Source of the DNA: Micromonospora terminaliae
Lineage (GTDB): Bacteria > Actinomycetota > Actinomycetes > Mycobacteriales > Micromonosporaceae
Direction of reading: 5' to 3'
Length of the DNA: 64,000 bases
Assembly: GCF_009671205.1 (NCBI RefSeq)
Contig: NZ_CP045309.1
Location: forward strand, 3,224,001 to 3,288,000
Every line of letters starts with the position of its first letter. The stretch's first letter is position 1. Of this stretch, positions 42,148 to 50,913 are shown in pieces. Made by a program: the position numbers and the translations under genes. A model generated the notes under the pieces. That model saw only the letters and a list, made by a program, of their open reading frames with translations. It did not search any database and had not been told where the DNA came from.

Positions 42148-42607
42148 GTTCCGGCGTGCCTACGGCGCCGCGCCCTGGCACCTGCTGCTCCTGGCCGGCT
42201 GCTTCGCGGTCACCGGCTGGGTCGCGCTGCGGCTGGCCGGTGCGGCGTCGGCCGGGCGGATGCTGCTCTGGTTCCTCGGCGCCGTGATCGCACACGATCT
42301 GGTCCTCTTCCCGGTGTACGCGGCGCTCGACCGGATGCTGCGGAGCGCCCTCGGCCGGGGTGGCGTCCCGTCGCGGCTGAACCACGCCCGGGTCCCGGCG
42401 CTCGGCGCCGGCCTGCTGTTCCTGGTCTACCTCCCCGGGATCCTCGGGCTCGGCGACGGCACCTACCTGGCGGCGACCGGCCAGGCGCCCCGGGCGCTGC
42501 TCGGCCGGTGGCTGGCGGTCAGCGGCGCGCTGTTCGCCGTGAGCGCGCTGCTCTACGCCGCCCGGCGCCTGGCCCGCCGGCGGCGGCCCTCGCGGCCCGC
42601 CGGTTGA
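42140..42607 (+). CDS. Small membrane protein, partner of the molybdopterin oxidoreductase
   Basis: A 155-residue protein with four hydrophobic helices and a basic C-terminus (RRLARRRRPSRP). Its ATG lies inside the last codons of the oxidoreductase gene (8-base overlap), so the two are co-translated. A role as membrane anchor or electron-transfer subunit is possible; I do not recognise the family. Confidence 0.75.
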   Translation: MARFRRAYGAAPWHLLLLAGCFAVTGWVALRLAGAASAGRMLLWFLGAVIAHDLVLFPVYAALDRMLRSALGRGGVPSRLNHARVPALGAGLLFLVYLPGILGLGDGTYLAATGQAPRALLGRWLAVSGALFAVSALLYAARRLARRRRPSRPAG

Positions 42608-42654
42608 TCGGATTACTGTGTGGGACCACCGCCCCTCGACACCGTGGGAGCCGC

Positions 42655-44223
42655 ATGAGCATCCGCGTGTACCGCAACGCCGACATCCACACGGGAGACC
42701 CCGGCAACCCGTCGGCCGAGGCCCTGGCCGTGGACGGTGAGCGCCTGCTGGCCGTCGGCGGGGAGGCGGAGGTGCGCCAGGCCGCGGGCCGGGGTGCCGA
42801 GCTGATCGACCTGGCGGGCGCCGCGGTGCTCCCCGGGCTCTACGACGCCCACATCCACACCGCCCAGTACGCGCAGAGCCTGGGCGCCGTCGACCTGCGC
42901 GGGGCGCGCAGCCTGGACGAGGCCCTCGCCATGGTGGCCGCGCACGCGGCGCGGCTGCGACCGGGGTCCTGGCTGTTCGGCGGCCGGTGGAACAGCAACA
43001 CCTGGGATCCGCCGGCCCAGCCGGACCGGTACGCCCTGGACTCGGTCTGTCCCGGCCTGCCGGTCGCGTTGCCGAGCGTGGACGGCCACACCGTGTGGGC
43101 CAACTCCTCGGCCCTGCGGCTGGCCGGCATCGACGCGCGCACTCCCGATCCGGCGGGCGGCGAGATCGTCCGGGACGCGAGCGGCGAGCCGACCGGCATC
43201 CTGCGCGAGACGGCCTCGGACCCGCTGCGCGACCTCATGGTCTCCCCCGACCTGCGCGACCTGCTGCGCACCGGGCAGGAGGCGCTGCTCGCGCGCGGCC
43301 TGACCAGCGTGCACGACATCGACGGTGAGGACTGCCGGGCGGCGTACCTCGCGCTGCGCGACGCGGGTCAGCTGAAGCTGCGCGTCCACAAGGCGATCCC
43401 GACGGCGCACCTGGAGGCGGCCATCGCCGAGGGCCGCCGCACCGGGCAGGGCGACGACTGGGTCCGCACCGGGCCCGTGAAGATCTTCAGCGACGGGGCA
43501 CTCGGCTCGCACACCTGTCACATGAGCAGGCCCTTCGCCGGTGAGCGCGAAAACGTGGGCATCGCCGTCACCCCGTACGAGGATCTGGTCGCGTTGTTCA
43601 CGCGGGCCGCCGGGGCCGGCATCGCGGTGGCCACGCACGCCATCGGCGACCGGGCCAACCGCCTGGTCGTCGACGCCTACGAGGCGGTCGGCCGCACCCC
43701 CGGGGTGCGGCACCGCATCGAGCATGCGCAGCACCTCCGCCCCGCCGACCTGGCCCGGATGGCCACCCTCGGCATCGTCGCCTCGATGCAGCCGGTGCAC
43801 TGCACCAGCGACATCGACCTGGTCGACTCCCTGCTGGCCGGGCACGACCTGGCCTCCTACGCCTGGCGGGGCATGCTGGACGCCGGCGTCACGCTGGCGT
43901 TCGGCTCCGACGCCCCGGTCGAGAGCCCCGACCCCTTCGCCGCGCTGTACGCCGCGGTGACCCGCGCCCGCCCCGACGGCACACCGGCCGGCGGCTGGCA
44001 GCCCGAGCAGCGGCTGAGCATGGCCGAGGCGATCCACGCCCACACCCTCGGCGCCGCGGCCGCGGCCGGCGAGCAGGACCGCAAGGGCAGCCTCACGCCC
44101 GGCAAGCTCGCCGACTTCATCGCGGTGGACACCGACCCCTACCGGGAGTCGCCGGAGGCCGTCCTGCACACCACGGTCCTCACGACCGTCGTGGGCGGCG
44201 AGATCCGCTGGCAGGAACCGTGA
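42655..44223 (+). CDS. Amidohydrolase, YtcJ/LAF-type
   Basis: A 522-residue metal-dependent hydrolase. The ATG at 42655 follows GGGAGCC. Metal and catalytic motifs: DAHIHT (HxH), the carboxylated-Lys candidate in GPVKIFSDGALGS, THAIGD, HRIEHAQH and FGSDAPVESPDP. The final beta-sandwich returns with GKLADFIAVDTDP. Family members hydrolyse amides or formamides; the substrate is unknown. It overlaps the P1 peptidase gene by four bases, suggesting joint breakdown of an amide or peptide compound. Confidence 0.9.
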   Translation: MSIRVYRNADIHTGDPGNPSAEALAVDGERLLAVGGEAEVRQAAGRGAELIDLAGAAVLPGLYDAHIHTAQYAQSLGAVDLRGARSLDEALAMVAAHAARLRPGSWLFGGRWNSNTWDPPAQPDRYALDSVCPGLPVALPSVDGHTVWANSSALRLAGIDARTPDPAGGEIVRDASGEPTGILRETASDPLRDLMVSPDLRDLLRTGQEALLARGLTSVHDIDGEDCRAAYLALRDAGQLKLRVHKAIPTAHLEAAIAEGRRTGQGDDWVRTGPVKIFSDGALGSHTCHMSRPFAGERENVGIAVTPYEDLVALFTRAAGAGIAVATHAIGDRANRLVVDAYEAVGRTPGVRHRIEHAQHLRPADLARMATLGIVASMQPVHCTSDIDLVDSLLAGHDLASYAWRGMLDAGVTLAFGSDAPVESPDPFAALYAAVTRARPDGTPAGGWQPEQRLSMAEAIHAHTLGAAAAAGEQDRKGSLTPGKLADFIAVDTDPYRESPEAVLHTTVLTTVVGGEIRWQEP

Positions 44224-45260
44224 CGCAGCCCGGCCGCCGGGCCCGCGACCTCGGCGTCGTGGTCGGGCCACTCCCGACCGGACGGCACAACGCGATCACC
44301 GACGTCGCCGGCGTACTCGTGGGGCACACCACCGTCGACGACGGCGCCGACCTGCACACCGGCGTCACCGCGGTGGTGCCGGCCGCACTCGGCCCGCCGC
44401 GGTGGGCCCTGCCGGCGGCCGTCCACACGGGCAACGGGTACGGGAAACTGGTCGGCTCGACCCAGGTGGACGAGCTCGGCAACCTGGAGTCGCCGGTCGT
44501 CCTGACCGCCACGCTGTCGGTGTTCCGGGCGGCGGACGCGGTGCTGACCCACCTCATGCGACGCCGGCCGGACGGGCTGTCGTTCAACCCGCTGGTAGGC
44601 GAGACCAACGACGGCCACCTGTCGGACATCCGCCGGCGCCCGATCACCGAGCGGCACGTGCTCGACGCCATCGACGGGGCGTCCGCGCAGCCGCCCGCCG
44701 AGGGCTGCGTCGGTGCGGGCACCGGCACCTCGGCGCTGGGCTACAAGGCGGGCATCGGCACGTCGTCCCGGGTCGTACGCACGGCGGGCACCGCGGTGAC
44801 CGTGGGCGCCCTGGTGCAGGCCAACTTCGGCGGCGTGCTGACCGTGCTGGGTGTCCCGCTGCCGGTCGACGAGCTGGTCCCGCACGCCGACCGCGCCGAG
44901 CCGCCCGGCAACTCGTGCATGATCCTGGTCGCCACCGACGCCGCCCTGGACGCCCGGCAGCTCGGGCGGCTCGCCCGCCGGGCCGTCTTCGCCATGGGCC
45001 GGGTCGGCGCCGCCTACGCGCACGGCAGCGGCGACTACGCGGTCGCGTTCAGCACGGCGGAGCCGGGCCGGCAGGCCATCCCCGACGCGCAGCTCGACCC
45101 GATCTTCGCCGCCGTCCTGGACTCGGTCGAGGAGGCGCTGCTCAACTCCCTCTTCGCCGCCACGACCACCCGCGGAGTGGGCGGTCGCACCAGTCACGCC
45201 GTGCCGCACGAGGCCGCCGTGCGACGGTTGGCCGCCGCCGGCCGGCTGCGGCGACCCTGA
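44220..45260 (+). CDS. P1-family (DmpA-like) aminopeptidase
   Basis: A 346-residue self-processing aminopeptidase. The GTG start overlaps the amidohydrolase stop. Family motifs are ITDVAGVLVGHTTV, GLSFNPLVGETNDG, GCVGAGTGTSALGYKAGIGTSSR, and the autocleavage site with probable nucleophile Ser232 (PPGNSCMILVATDA). P1 enzymes cleave D- or beta-amino acid amides and peptides. Its 3' end is overlapped on the opposite strand by the MFS gene. Confidence 0.9.
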   Translation: MTQPGRRARDLGVVVGPLPTGRHNAITDVAGVLVGHTTVDDGADLHTGVTAVVPAALGPPRWALPAAVHTGNGYGKLVGSTQVDELGNLESPVVLTATLSVFRAADAVLTHLMRRRPDGLSFNPLVGETNDGHLSDIRRRPITERHVLDAIDGASAQPPAEGCVGAGTGTSALGYKAGIGTSSRVVRTAGTAVTVGALVQANFGGVLTVLGVPLPVDELVPHADRAEPPGNSCMILVATDAALDARQLGRLARRAVFAMGRVGAAYAHGSGDYAVAFSTAEPGRQAIPDAQLDPIFAAVLDSVEEALLNSLFAATTTRGVGGRTSHAVPHEAAVRRLAAAGRLRRP

Positions 45261-46518
45261 CTGTCCGCTCAGCCCCGGCGCGGTTCACCACGGCTCTGCC
45301 GCACCGGGCGGTCCACCGGGTGTGGATCCCGGTGTCGTCGCGGACACCGTGAGCGGGGTGCCCGTCGCCACGGGACAGCAGCCCGCCGAGCAGCGCGGCG
45401 GCGAGGGCGGCCAGCCCGGCCGCCGCGAAGCCGCCCGCCGGTGTGGAGACGTCGATGGCGATCCCGACGATCGGTGATCCCACCGCGAAGCCGGCGCTCT
45501 GCGCCGAGGACTGCAGCCCCGTGACCTCACCCCGCACGCCGGCCGGCGCCAGGCGACTCACCGCGTCGGCCACCGCGGACAGGGTCGGCGCGGTGAGCAG
45601 CCCGATGCCGACGACGGCCGCGCACAGCCACGGCCAGTCGTGGGCGAGCCCGGCGGGGACGGTCAGGAGCCCGAGCAGGCCGAGCAGCAGCCACGTGGGC
45701 AGCGGCCGCGGCAGCGCGCCGTATGCCAGCCCGCCCGCGACGGAGGCACCACCGAACACGGCCACGACGACGGCCGCCCAGGACACCTGACCGGCCTCTT
45801 GGAGCGTGGCGACGATGGCGAGGTCGACGCCGCTGAGCAGCGTCGTGGCGCCGAACGCCATCAGCAGCACGGCGACAAGTCCGGCGCCCAGCCACTCCCG
45901 GCGCGGGGGCCGCTCCGCCGCGCCGGCAGCCGCCTCGCCCTCGGCCCGCAGCGGCGGGTTGAGCAGTGCGATCCCGGCTCCGCCGGCCGCGATGGCGGCG
46001 CCGACCCCCCACGCCACCGCACCGGGGGACGTCTCCGCCGCGGCCAGGATCACCACCGCCGGGCCCACGAGGTACGACAGCTCGCCCTGCACTGATTCCA
46101 GCGCGAACGCGGCCCGGCGGTGCCGTTCCGTCGTCATGGCGGCGATCGCCTGCCGGGTCACCGCCTGGGCCGGCACCATCAACAGACCCGCCACGAAGGC
46201 GGCGCCCAGCAGGATCCCGTACGCCAGGCTCGGCACGCTCAGCCAGAACACCACCTGCAGCACGACGGTGGCCAGGAGCACGGTACGCGGGCCCCGCCGG
46301 TCGATCAGGCGGCCGAGCAGCGGCCCGCCCAGCGCCACCCCGGCGGTGAGGGCCGCCGCCACACCGCCCGCCGCCGCGTAACTCAGGTCCAGGTCCAGCA
46401 CGACGTACAGGGTCAGCGCCATCACGTCAGCGGTGATCGCGGCGCGGGCGAGCAGCGAGACGCCCAGCAACGACGCCATCCCCGGCACGGCGAGCACTTC
46501 CCGGTATCTCGTCACCAC
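45142..46518 (-). CDS. MFS transporter
   Basis: A 458-residue transporter with about 12 membrane helices; the loop motif GRLIDRRGPRTVLL lies between helices 2 and 3. The open reading frame runs past the expected end of the last helix (ALLGGLLSRGDGH) for about 80 Arg-rich residues and overlaps the P1 peptidase gene by 119 bases on the other strand. Either the tail is real or a frameshift hides an earlier stop; another frame stops at 45285. Substrate unknown, perhaps the amidohydrolase/peptidase substrate. Divergent from a LysR regulator. Confidence 0.85.
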   Translation of the reverse strand: MVTRYREVLAVPGMASLLGVSLLARAAITADVMALTLYVVLDLDLSYAAAGGVAAALTAGVALGGPLLGRLIDRRGPRTVLLATVVLQVVFWLSVPSLAYGILLGAAFVAGLLMVPAQAVTRQAIAAMTTERHRRAAFALESVQGELSYLVGPAVVILAAAETSPGAVAWGVGAAIAAGGAGIALLNPPLRAEGEAAAGAAERPPRREWLGAGLVAVLLMAFGATTLLSGVDLAIVATLQEAGQVSWAAVVVAVFGGASVAGGLAYGALPRPLPTWLLLGLLGLLTVPAGLAHDWPWLCAAVVGIGLLTAPTLSAVADAVSRLAPAGVRGEVTGLQSSAQSAGFAVGSPIVGIAIDVSTPAGGFAAAGLAALAAALLGGLLSRGDGHPAHGVRDDTGIHTRWTARCGRAVVNRAGAERTVRVAAAGRRRPTVARRPRAARRDWCDRPLRGWSWRRRGS

Positions 46519-46544
46519 ATGACGCTAGATCCGCCTCCAGGTCA

Positions 46545-46557
46545 TAGGAAGTGCTTA
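46545..46557. promoter_or_regulatory. Candidate LysR box in the MFS/LysR divergent region
   Basis: TAGGAAGTGCTTA fits the T-N11-A LysR pattern with an internal AAG-TG-CTT dyad. It lies in the 68-bp gap between the divergent MFS and LysR genes. A CATAAT (46573-46578) immediately before the lysR start is a possible -10. Confidence 0.4.
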
Positions 46558-46586
46558 ATTCGTTGGGGCTGGCATAATGCCTCCTT

Positions 46587-47429
46587 ATGGCCAGGGACCT
46601 CGAGACCGCGTTGCTCCGGTCGTTCGTCACCGCCGTACGGGCGGGCAGCATCAGCCGCGCCGCCGCCACCCTCGGACAGACCCAGCCCGCGCTCAGCCAG
46701 CAGTTGCGCAAGCTCGAAAGCGTCGTCGGTCGTCCGCTGCTCCACCGATCGGCGTCCGGCGTCTCGACGACGCGGGCGGGTGAGGAACTCCTGCCGTACG
46801 CCGAACGCATCCTCTCGCTCTCCGCGCAGGCGCTCTCCGAGGCCGGACGCGCGCTGAGCGGCCGCTGCGGCGTCGGGTTGCTCGAAGACCTCGCCGCATC
46901 CCAGCTTCCCCAGACCCTCGCCGACCTCGCCCGGCTGCACCCCGGCGCGACGCTGGAGGTGCTCAGCCTGTCCAGCGTCGCGACGCGGGAGGCCTACGAC
47001 GAAGGCCGCGTCCAGCTCGTGCTCGACGAGGTGCCGAGCCTTCCGGGCCCACCGCGCTGGACGGTGCGCCGGCCGTTGGTCTGGGCGGTCGGCCGGGATG
47101 TGGACGCGGCCGCCGATGCGCTGCCGGTGGTGCTGTTCACGGGCACCTGCTCCTGGCGTACGTCCGTGCTGGAGACGCTGGAACGGGCCGACCGGCGCTG
47201 GCGGGTGGCGTTCGAGAGCAACAGCCTGGTCGGTGTGCTCGCCGCGGTACGGGCCGGGCTCGGCGTCGCGGCCCTCATGCCCGCAAACCTCGAACCGGCC
47301 ATGACCCGCCACGACGCGGACGCCCTGCCCACCCTGCCGGACGTCGAGCTCGGTCTCGCCCGGCACCCGCGGACCGACGGCGATCCGCTGATCGACGCCG
47401 TGGAGACCGCGCTGCGACGCACGATCTGA
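46587..47429 (+). CDS. LysR-family transcriptional regulator
   Basis: A 280-residue regulator. An N-terminal winged helix (ETALLRSFVTAVRAGSISRAAATLGQTQPALSQQLRKLESVVGRPLLHR) precedes a coiled linker and a periplasmic-binding-like effector domain (about 95-280). Divergent from the MFS gene with 68 bases between starts, the standard arrangement for a LysR regulator and its target. Confidence 0.93.
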   Translation: MARDLETALLRSFVTAVRAGSISRAAATLGQTQPALSQQLRKLESVVGRPLLHRSASGVSTTRAGEELLPYAERILSLSAQALSEAGRALSGRCGVGLLEDLAASQLPQTLADLARLHPGATLEVLSLSSVATREAYDEGRVQLVLDEVPSLPGPPRWTVRRPLVWAVGRDVDAAADALPVVLFTGTCSWRTSVLETLERADRRWRVAFESNSLVGVLAAVRAGLGVAALMPANLEPAMTRHDADALPTLPDVELGLARHPRTDGDPLIDAVETALRRTI

Positions 47430-47496
47430 GTGTTCCGCGGCGGGCCGGCGCGGCGAAGGACAACCGGACGGCCATCGACGTGGAAGGATCTGCCGA

Positions 47497-48258
47497 ATGA
47501 AGCGGAGATCCCTGATCCTCGGCGCGGCGGCCGGCGTCGCGGCTCCCGTCCTCGCCTCCGGCGCGACGCCCGCCGCGGCCTCCGACGCCACCACCGACCG
47601 GCCCCGGCCGCGTAACTACTCGCCGAGCAACAAGGCCAGCAACCTCCGGACCCTGCCGGCGACCACCCGGCAGGTCGTCGTCGTGACCGCGGCCGGCTAC
47701 CGCACCAGTTACGCCACGCTGGAGACGTTCGCGAAGGTCGACGGCCGCTGGAACCCGGTCTCCGCGGCACTGCCCGCCCGGATCGGCTCCCAGTACTTCA
47801 GCGACCAGCACGTCGAGGGCGTGCCGACCACGCCGACCGGCGTCTACTCCATCGGCCCGACGATGTACGGCATCGCGGCGAACCCGGGCGTGCGGTACCC
47901 CTACCACCGGCTCGTCACCAACGACTGGTGGAACGAGAACCCGAAATCGGCCGCCTACAACACCTTCCAGCACACGACCACCAATCCCGGTGGCCTCAGT
48001 GAGGCGCTGTGGCAGGAGAAGCCCGCCTACACGCACTTCGCCGTGATCACCTACAACATGCCGCCGAACGTCGCGAAGCCGGTGCCGAACGCGGGCAGCG
48101 GGATCTTCCTGCACGAGTTCAGCAGGACGCCGTCCGGTCCCACCGCCGGCTGCGTCAGCCTGTCGCACGCCGACCTGGTCAGCGTGCTCCGGTGGCTCGA
48201 CCCCGCGGCCCAGCCGCGCATCGTGATGTGCCCGCTGGAAAGCCTCGGCCGCTACTGA
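47497..48258 (+). CDS. Secreted L,D-transpeptidase-like protein
   Basis: A 253-residue protein. The export signal (MKRRSLILGAAAGVAAPVLA) has a paired Arg. The mature domain is YkuD-like, with the catalytic Cys219 in TAGCVSLSHADL and an upstream His in FLHEFSR. Such enzymes form 3-3 peptidoglycan cross-links or trim stem peptides, although this subgroup is distant from characterised Ldt enzymes. GAAGGA lies upstream of the ATG at 47497. Confidence 0.85.
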   Translation: MKRRSLILGAAAGVAAPVLASGATPAAASDATTDRPRPRNYSPSNKASNLRTLPATTRQVVVVTAAGYRTSYATLETFAKVDGRWNPVSAALPARIGSQYFSDQHVEGVPTTPTGVYSIGPTMYGIAANPGVRYPYHRLVTNDWWNENPKSAAYNTFQHTTTNPGGLSEALWQEKPAYTHFAVITYNMPPNVAKPVPNAGSGIFLHEFSRTPSGPTAGCVSLSHADLVSVLRWLDPAAQPRIVMCPLESLGRY

Positions 48259-48278
48259 CCGTTCCGAGGGAGCTCCAC

Positions 48279-49505
48279 ATGAGCGCGAGCGTGTCCGCAC
48301 GCGGGCGGGTCGCGACGTACGCGCACCGCGGGTCGTCCGGTATGGCGCCGGAGAACACCGCGGCGGCCTTCGCGCTCGCGATCGCCGAGGGCGCCGACTA
48401 CGTCGAGACCGACGTGCAGCTCAGCGCCGACGGCGAGCTGGTGATCATCCACGACGTCACGCTTGCCCGCACCACCGACGCCCGGCTGGCGTTCGCCGAC
48501 CGCGCGCCCTGGAACGTGCACGACTTCACCCTCGCCGAGCTGAGCAAGCTCGACGCCGGCGGCTGGTACGACGACGACTTCGCCGGCCAGCACATCCTGA
48601 CCCTCGACGAGCTGCTCGACCTGCTCGGGGACCGGATCGGCCTGAACCTGGAGCTGAAGTCACCTGCGGTGAATCCCGGGCTGGCGCACACCGTCGCCGC
48701 CCGGCTGCGCCGGCGTCCCGACTGGATCGAGCCCGGCGCCCGGCCGCTCGTCGTCGGGTCCTTCGACGAGCAGGCCCTCCGGGACTTCCACGCGCAGCTG
48801 CCCACCGTCCCGGTCGCGCTGATCGCCTACGACGTGCCGGCGAGCGAAAAGCTGAACGATCTGGCCGGGTGGGTCCACTCGGTCAACCCCGACATCCGCC
48901 GGCTGCGCTCGGAGGACGTGGCCCGCGTTCTCGAGGCGGGCATGGCCGTCGTGCCGTGGACGGTCGACTCCCCGGCGTTGTGGCGGTGGGCCGTCGAGGC
49001 GGGCGTCGACGCGATGATCACCAACTACCCGTACGCGCTGAACAGCATGCTGCGCGACGGTGACCCGGTGCCCGGCGCGGCGGGGGTGGTCGTCCAGGAC
49101 GTGGTGCCCCACTCCCCCGGCGACGAGCCGCAGTGGGCCGGCGAGCATGTCGTCCTGCGCAACGTCTCCGGACAGCCGGTCGACGTCAGCGGCTGGTACC
49201 TGCGGAGCCAGTCGTCCGACCGGATCGTGGTGGGCGACGGCTACGTCATCCCGCCGGGCGGGCTGCTGCGAGTGTGGACCGGTCCGGGCACCGACGATGC
49301 GGCCACGTACCACAACGGTCGTACCACCGCCGTCTGGAACGGCACGAAGGGCGACTCGGCCGGGCTGCATCGCGCGGACGGCGCGATCGTCGATCTGTAC
49401 GCCTACTTCGTCCGGCCCGGCCCCGCCGAGCAGCGAGGGGCCGGCCCCGGAGGAGCCGGCCCCTCGACCGAGGGTGCGGTCGGTCAGCCGACCGACTTGT
49501 TGTAG
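48279..49505 (+). CDS. Glycerophosphodiester phosphodiesterase with C-terminal lamin-tail domain
   Basis: A 408-residue enzyme. The GDPD barrel (about 10-265) has YAHRGSSGMAPENT, the metal ligands VETDVQ and HDVTLARTT, and the end motif WTVDSPALWRWAVEAGVDAMITNYP. A lamin-tail domain follows (about 275-385; GEHVVLRNVSGQPVDVSGWYLRS). No signal peptide is visible. The frame runs on for about 22 residues across a terminator hairpin to a stop at 49503-49505, overlapping the ugpB stop by 22 bases. It releases glycerol 3-phosphate from phospholipid headgroup diesters, fitting the facing Ugp importer. Confidence 0.9.
   Translation: MSASVSARGRVATYAHRGSSGMAPENTAAAFALAIAEGADYVETDVQLSADGELVIIHDVTLARTTDARLAFADRAPWNVHDFTLAELSKLDAGGWYDDDFAGQHILTLDELLDLLGDRIGLNLELKSPAVNPGLAHTVAARLRRRPDWIEPGARPLVVGSFDEQALRDFHAQLPTVPVALIAYDVPASEKLNDLAGWVHSVNPDIRRLRSEDVARVLEAGMAVVPWTVDSPALWRWAVEAGVDAMITNYPYALNSMLRDGDPVPGAAGVVVQDVVPHSPGDEPQWAGEHVVLRNVSGQPVDVSGWYLRSQSSDRIVVGDGYVIPPGGLLRVWTGPGTDDAATYHNGRTTAVWNGTKGDSAGLHRADGAIVDLYAYFVRPGPAEQRGAGPGGAGPSTEGAVGQPTDLL
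49435..49465. terminator. Hairpin inside the 3' end of the glycerophosphodiesterase gene
   Basis: A perfect 11-bp stem (49435-49445 with 49455-49465) and 9-base loop. It lies downstream of the ugpB stop on the minus strand, so it is a natural terminator for ugpB, but on the plus strand it is within the last coding part of the convergent gene. Confidence 0.65.
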
Positions 49506-50893
49506 CTGTCGATCGCGGGCTGCACGCTCGCCGCGGCGTCCTTCATGGCCTGGTCGGCCGGCTTGCTGCCGACGATCGCCGCCTCCAGGCCGTCCTCGGA
49601 CGCCTTGCGGGCCTGCGGCATCACGCCGAGCAGGCAGCCGGCCGACGCGACCGACGGCGGCAGCGCGTGCAGCTGGTCCACGGCGGTCTTGAACTGCGGG
49701 TACTGCGCCACCCAGTCCTTGTCGATCTGCTCGTCGAGCGCCTTGGCGTTCACCGGCACGTACCCGGTGCCGGTGTGCCACTTGGCCTGCTGGGCCGGGC
49801 TCGAGGCGAACTTCACGAACTCCCAGGCGGCCCGCTTCTCCTTGTCGCTGTGGCCGACGCCGTTGATCCACAGCGAGGCGCCGCCGATGATCGGCCCGCC
49901 CGTCGCCGAGCTGTTCGCCTTCGGGTACGGCGCGGTGAGCACGGTGAACTTGCCCTTGGCCGCGTCGATGTAGCCCCGCATGGCCCCCGTGGACTCCAGG
50001 TGCATCGCCACCGTGCCGGCCTTGAAGGCGGCCTGGGCGTCGTCGGTCTTCCGGCCGGTGTTGGTCGCGTAGCCGCCCTTCACGAGGTCCGCCCACCACT
50101 GCGCGACGCGCACGCCGGTCTCCTGGTCGAACTGCACCTTCGTGGCGAGACCCTTACGCCCGTTGCCGTTGTCGCAGTACTCCTTGCCGTCGGTGGCGAT
50201 GAGCTGCTCCAGCAGCCAGCCGTAGATGGCGGCGCCGAAGCCGTACTGGACGGTCTTGCCGCCGGCGTCCTTGACCGTCAGCTTCTTCGCCATCTCCCCG
50301 ATCTCGTCGAGGTTCTGCGGCGGCTTCGTCGGGTCGAGGCCCGCCTTCACGAAGGCCTCCTTGTTCAGGTACAGCAGCGGGGTCGACGTGTTGAACGGCA
50401 TCGACTGGAGTTTGCCGTCGATCGAGTAGTAGTTGGCGATGTTCGGTTCGATGTCGCCCGCGTTGAACTTGTCCTTGTCGATGAACTTGTACATCGGCAC
50501 GGTCTGCTTCGAGTCGACCATGAAGCGGGAGCCGATGTCGTAGATCTGCACCAGCGCCGGGGTGTTCTTCTGCTGCACCGAGGCCTTGTACTTCGCGATC
50601 GTCTCGTCGTAGTTGCCCTGGAAGACGGCCTTGACCTCGACCTTGCCACCGCTCTGGGCGTTGAAGTCGGCGACCAGCTTGTCGATCGCCGCGGCGTTGG
50701 CGCCCTTCATGCCGTGCCAGAACTCGATGGTGGTCTTGTCGGTGGCCTTCTCGAGCACCTCCGCGCCGGGCGCCTCGAGCGCGTCCTTGCCGGAATCGGT
50801 GCCGGACCCGGAACCACCGCACGCCGTCATCGCGGCGGCGGCGACCAGGGCGACGAATGCCGTCATGCTCCGGCGGAGCCTGGGTTGTCTCAC
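49484..50893 (-). CDS. ugpB: Glycerol-3-phosphate / glycerophosphodiester ABC transporter binding lipoprotein
   Basis: A 469-residue extracellular solute-binding lipoprotein. The GTG at 50893 has GAGGAGA upstream. The lipobox is MTAC near residue 25. The mature sequence TTIEFWHGMKGANAAAIDKLVADFN, GNYDETIAKYKASVQQ and QSMPFNTSTPLLYLNKEAFVKAGLDP follows the pattern of Escherichia coli UgpB. Placed before two Ugp-type permease genes counted against transcription order, it is here the last gene of the operon, facing a glycerophosphodiesterase. Confidence 0.88.
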   Translation of the reverse strand: MRQPRLRRSMTAFVALVAAAAMTACGGSGSGTDSGKDALEAPGAEVLEKATDKTTIEFWHGMKGANAAAIDKLVADFNAQSGGKVEVKAVFQGNYDETIAKYKASVQQKNTPALVQIYDIGSRFMVDSKQTVPMYKFIDKDKFNAGDIEPNIANYYSIDGKLQSMPFNTSTPLLYLNKEAFVKAGLDPTKPPQNLDEIGEMAKKLTVKDAGGKTVQYGFGAAIYGWLLEQLIATDGKEYCDNGNGRKGLATKVQFDQETGVRVAQWWADLVKGGYATNTGRKTDDAQAAFKAGTVAMHLESTGAMRGYIDAAKGKFTVLTAPYPKANSSATGGPIIGGASLWINGVGHSDKEKRAAWEFVKFASSPAQQAKWHTGTGYVPVNAKALDEQIDKDWVAQYPQFKTAVDQLHALPPSVASAGCLLGVMPQARKASEDGLEAAIVGSKPADQAMKDAAASVQPAIDSYNKSVG

Positions 50894-50913
50894 GGGTTTC
50901 TCCTCTTTGAGAA

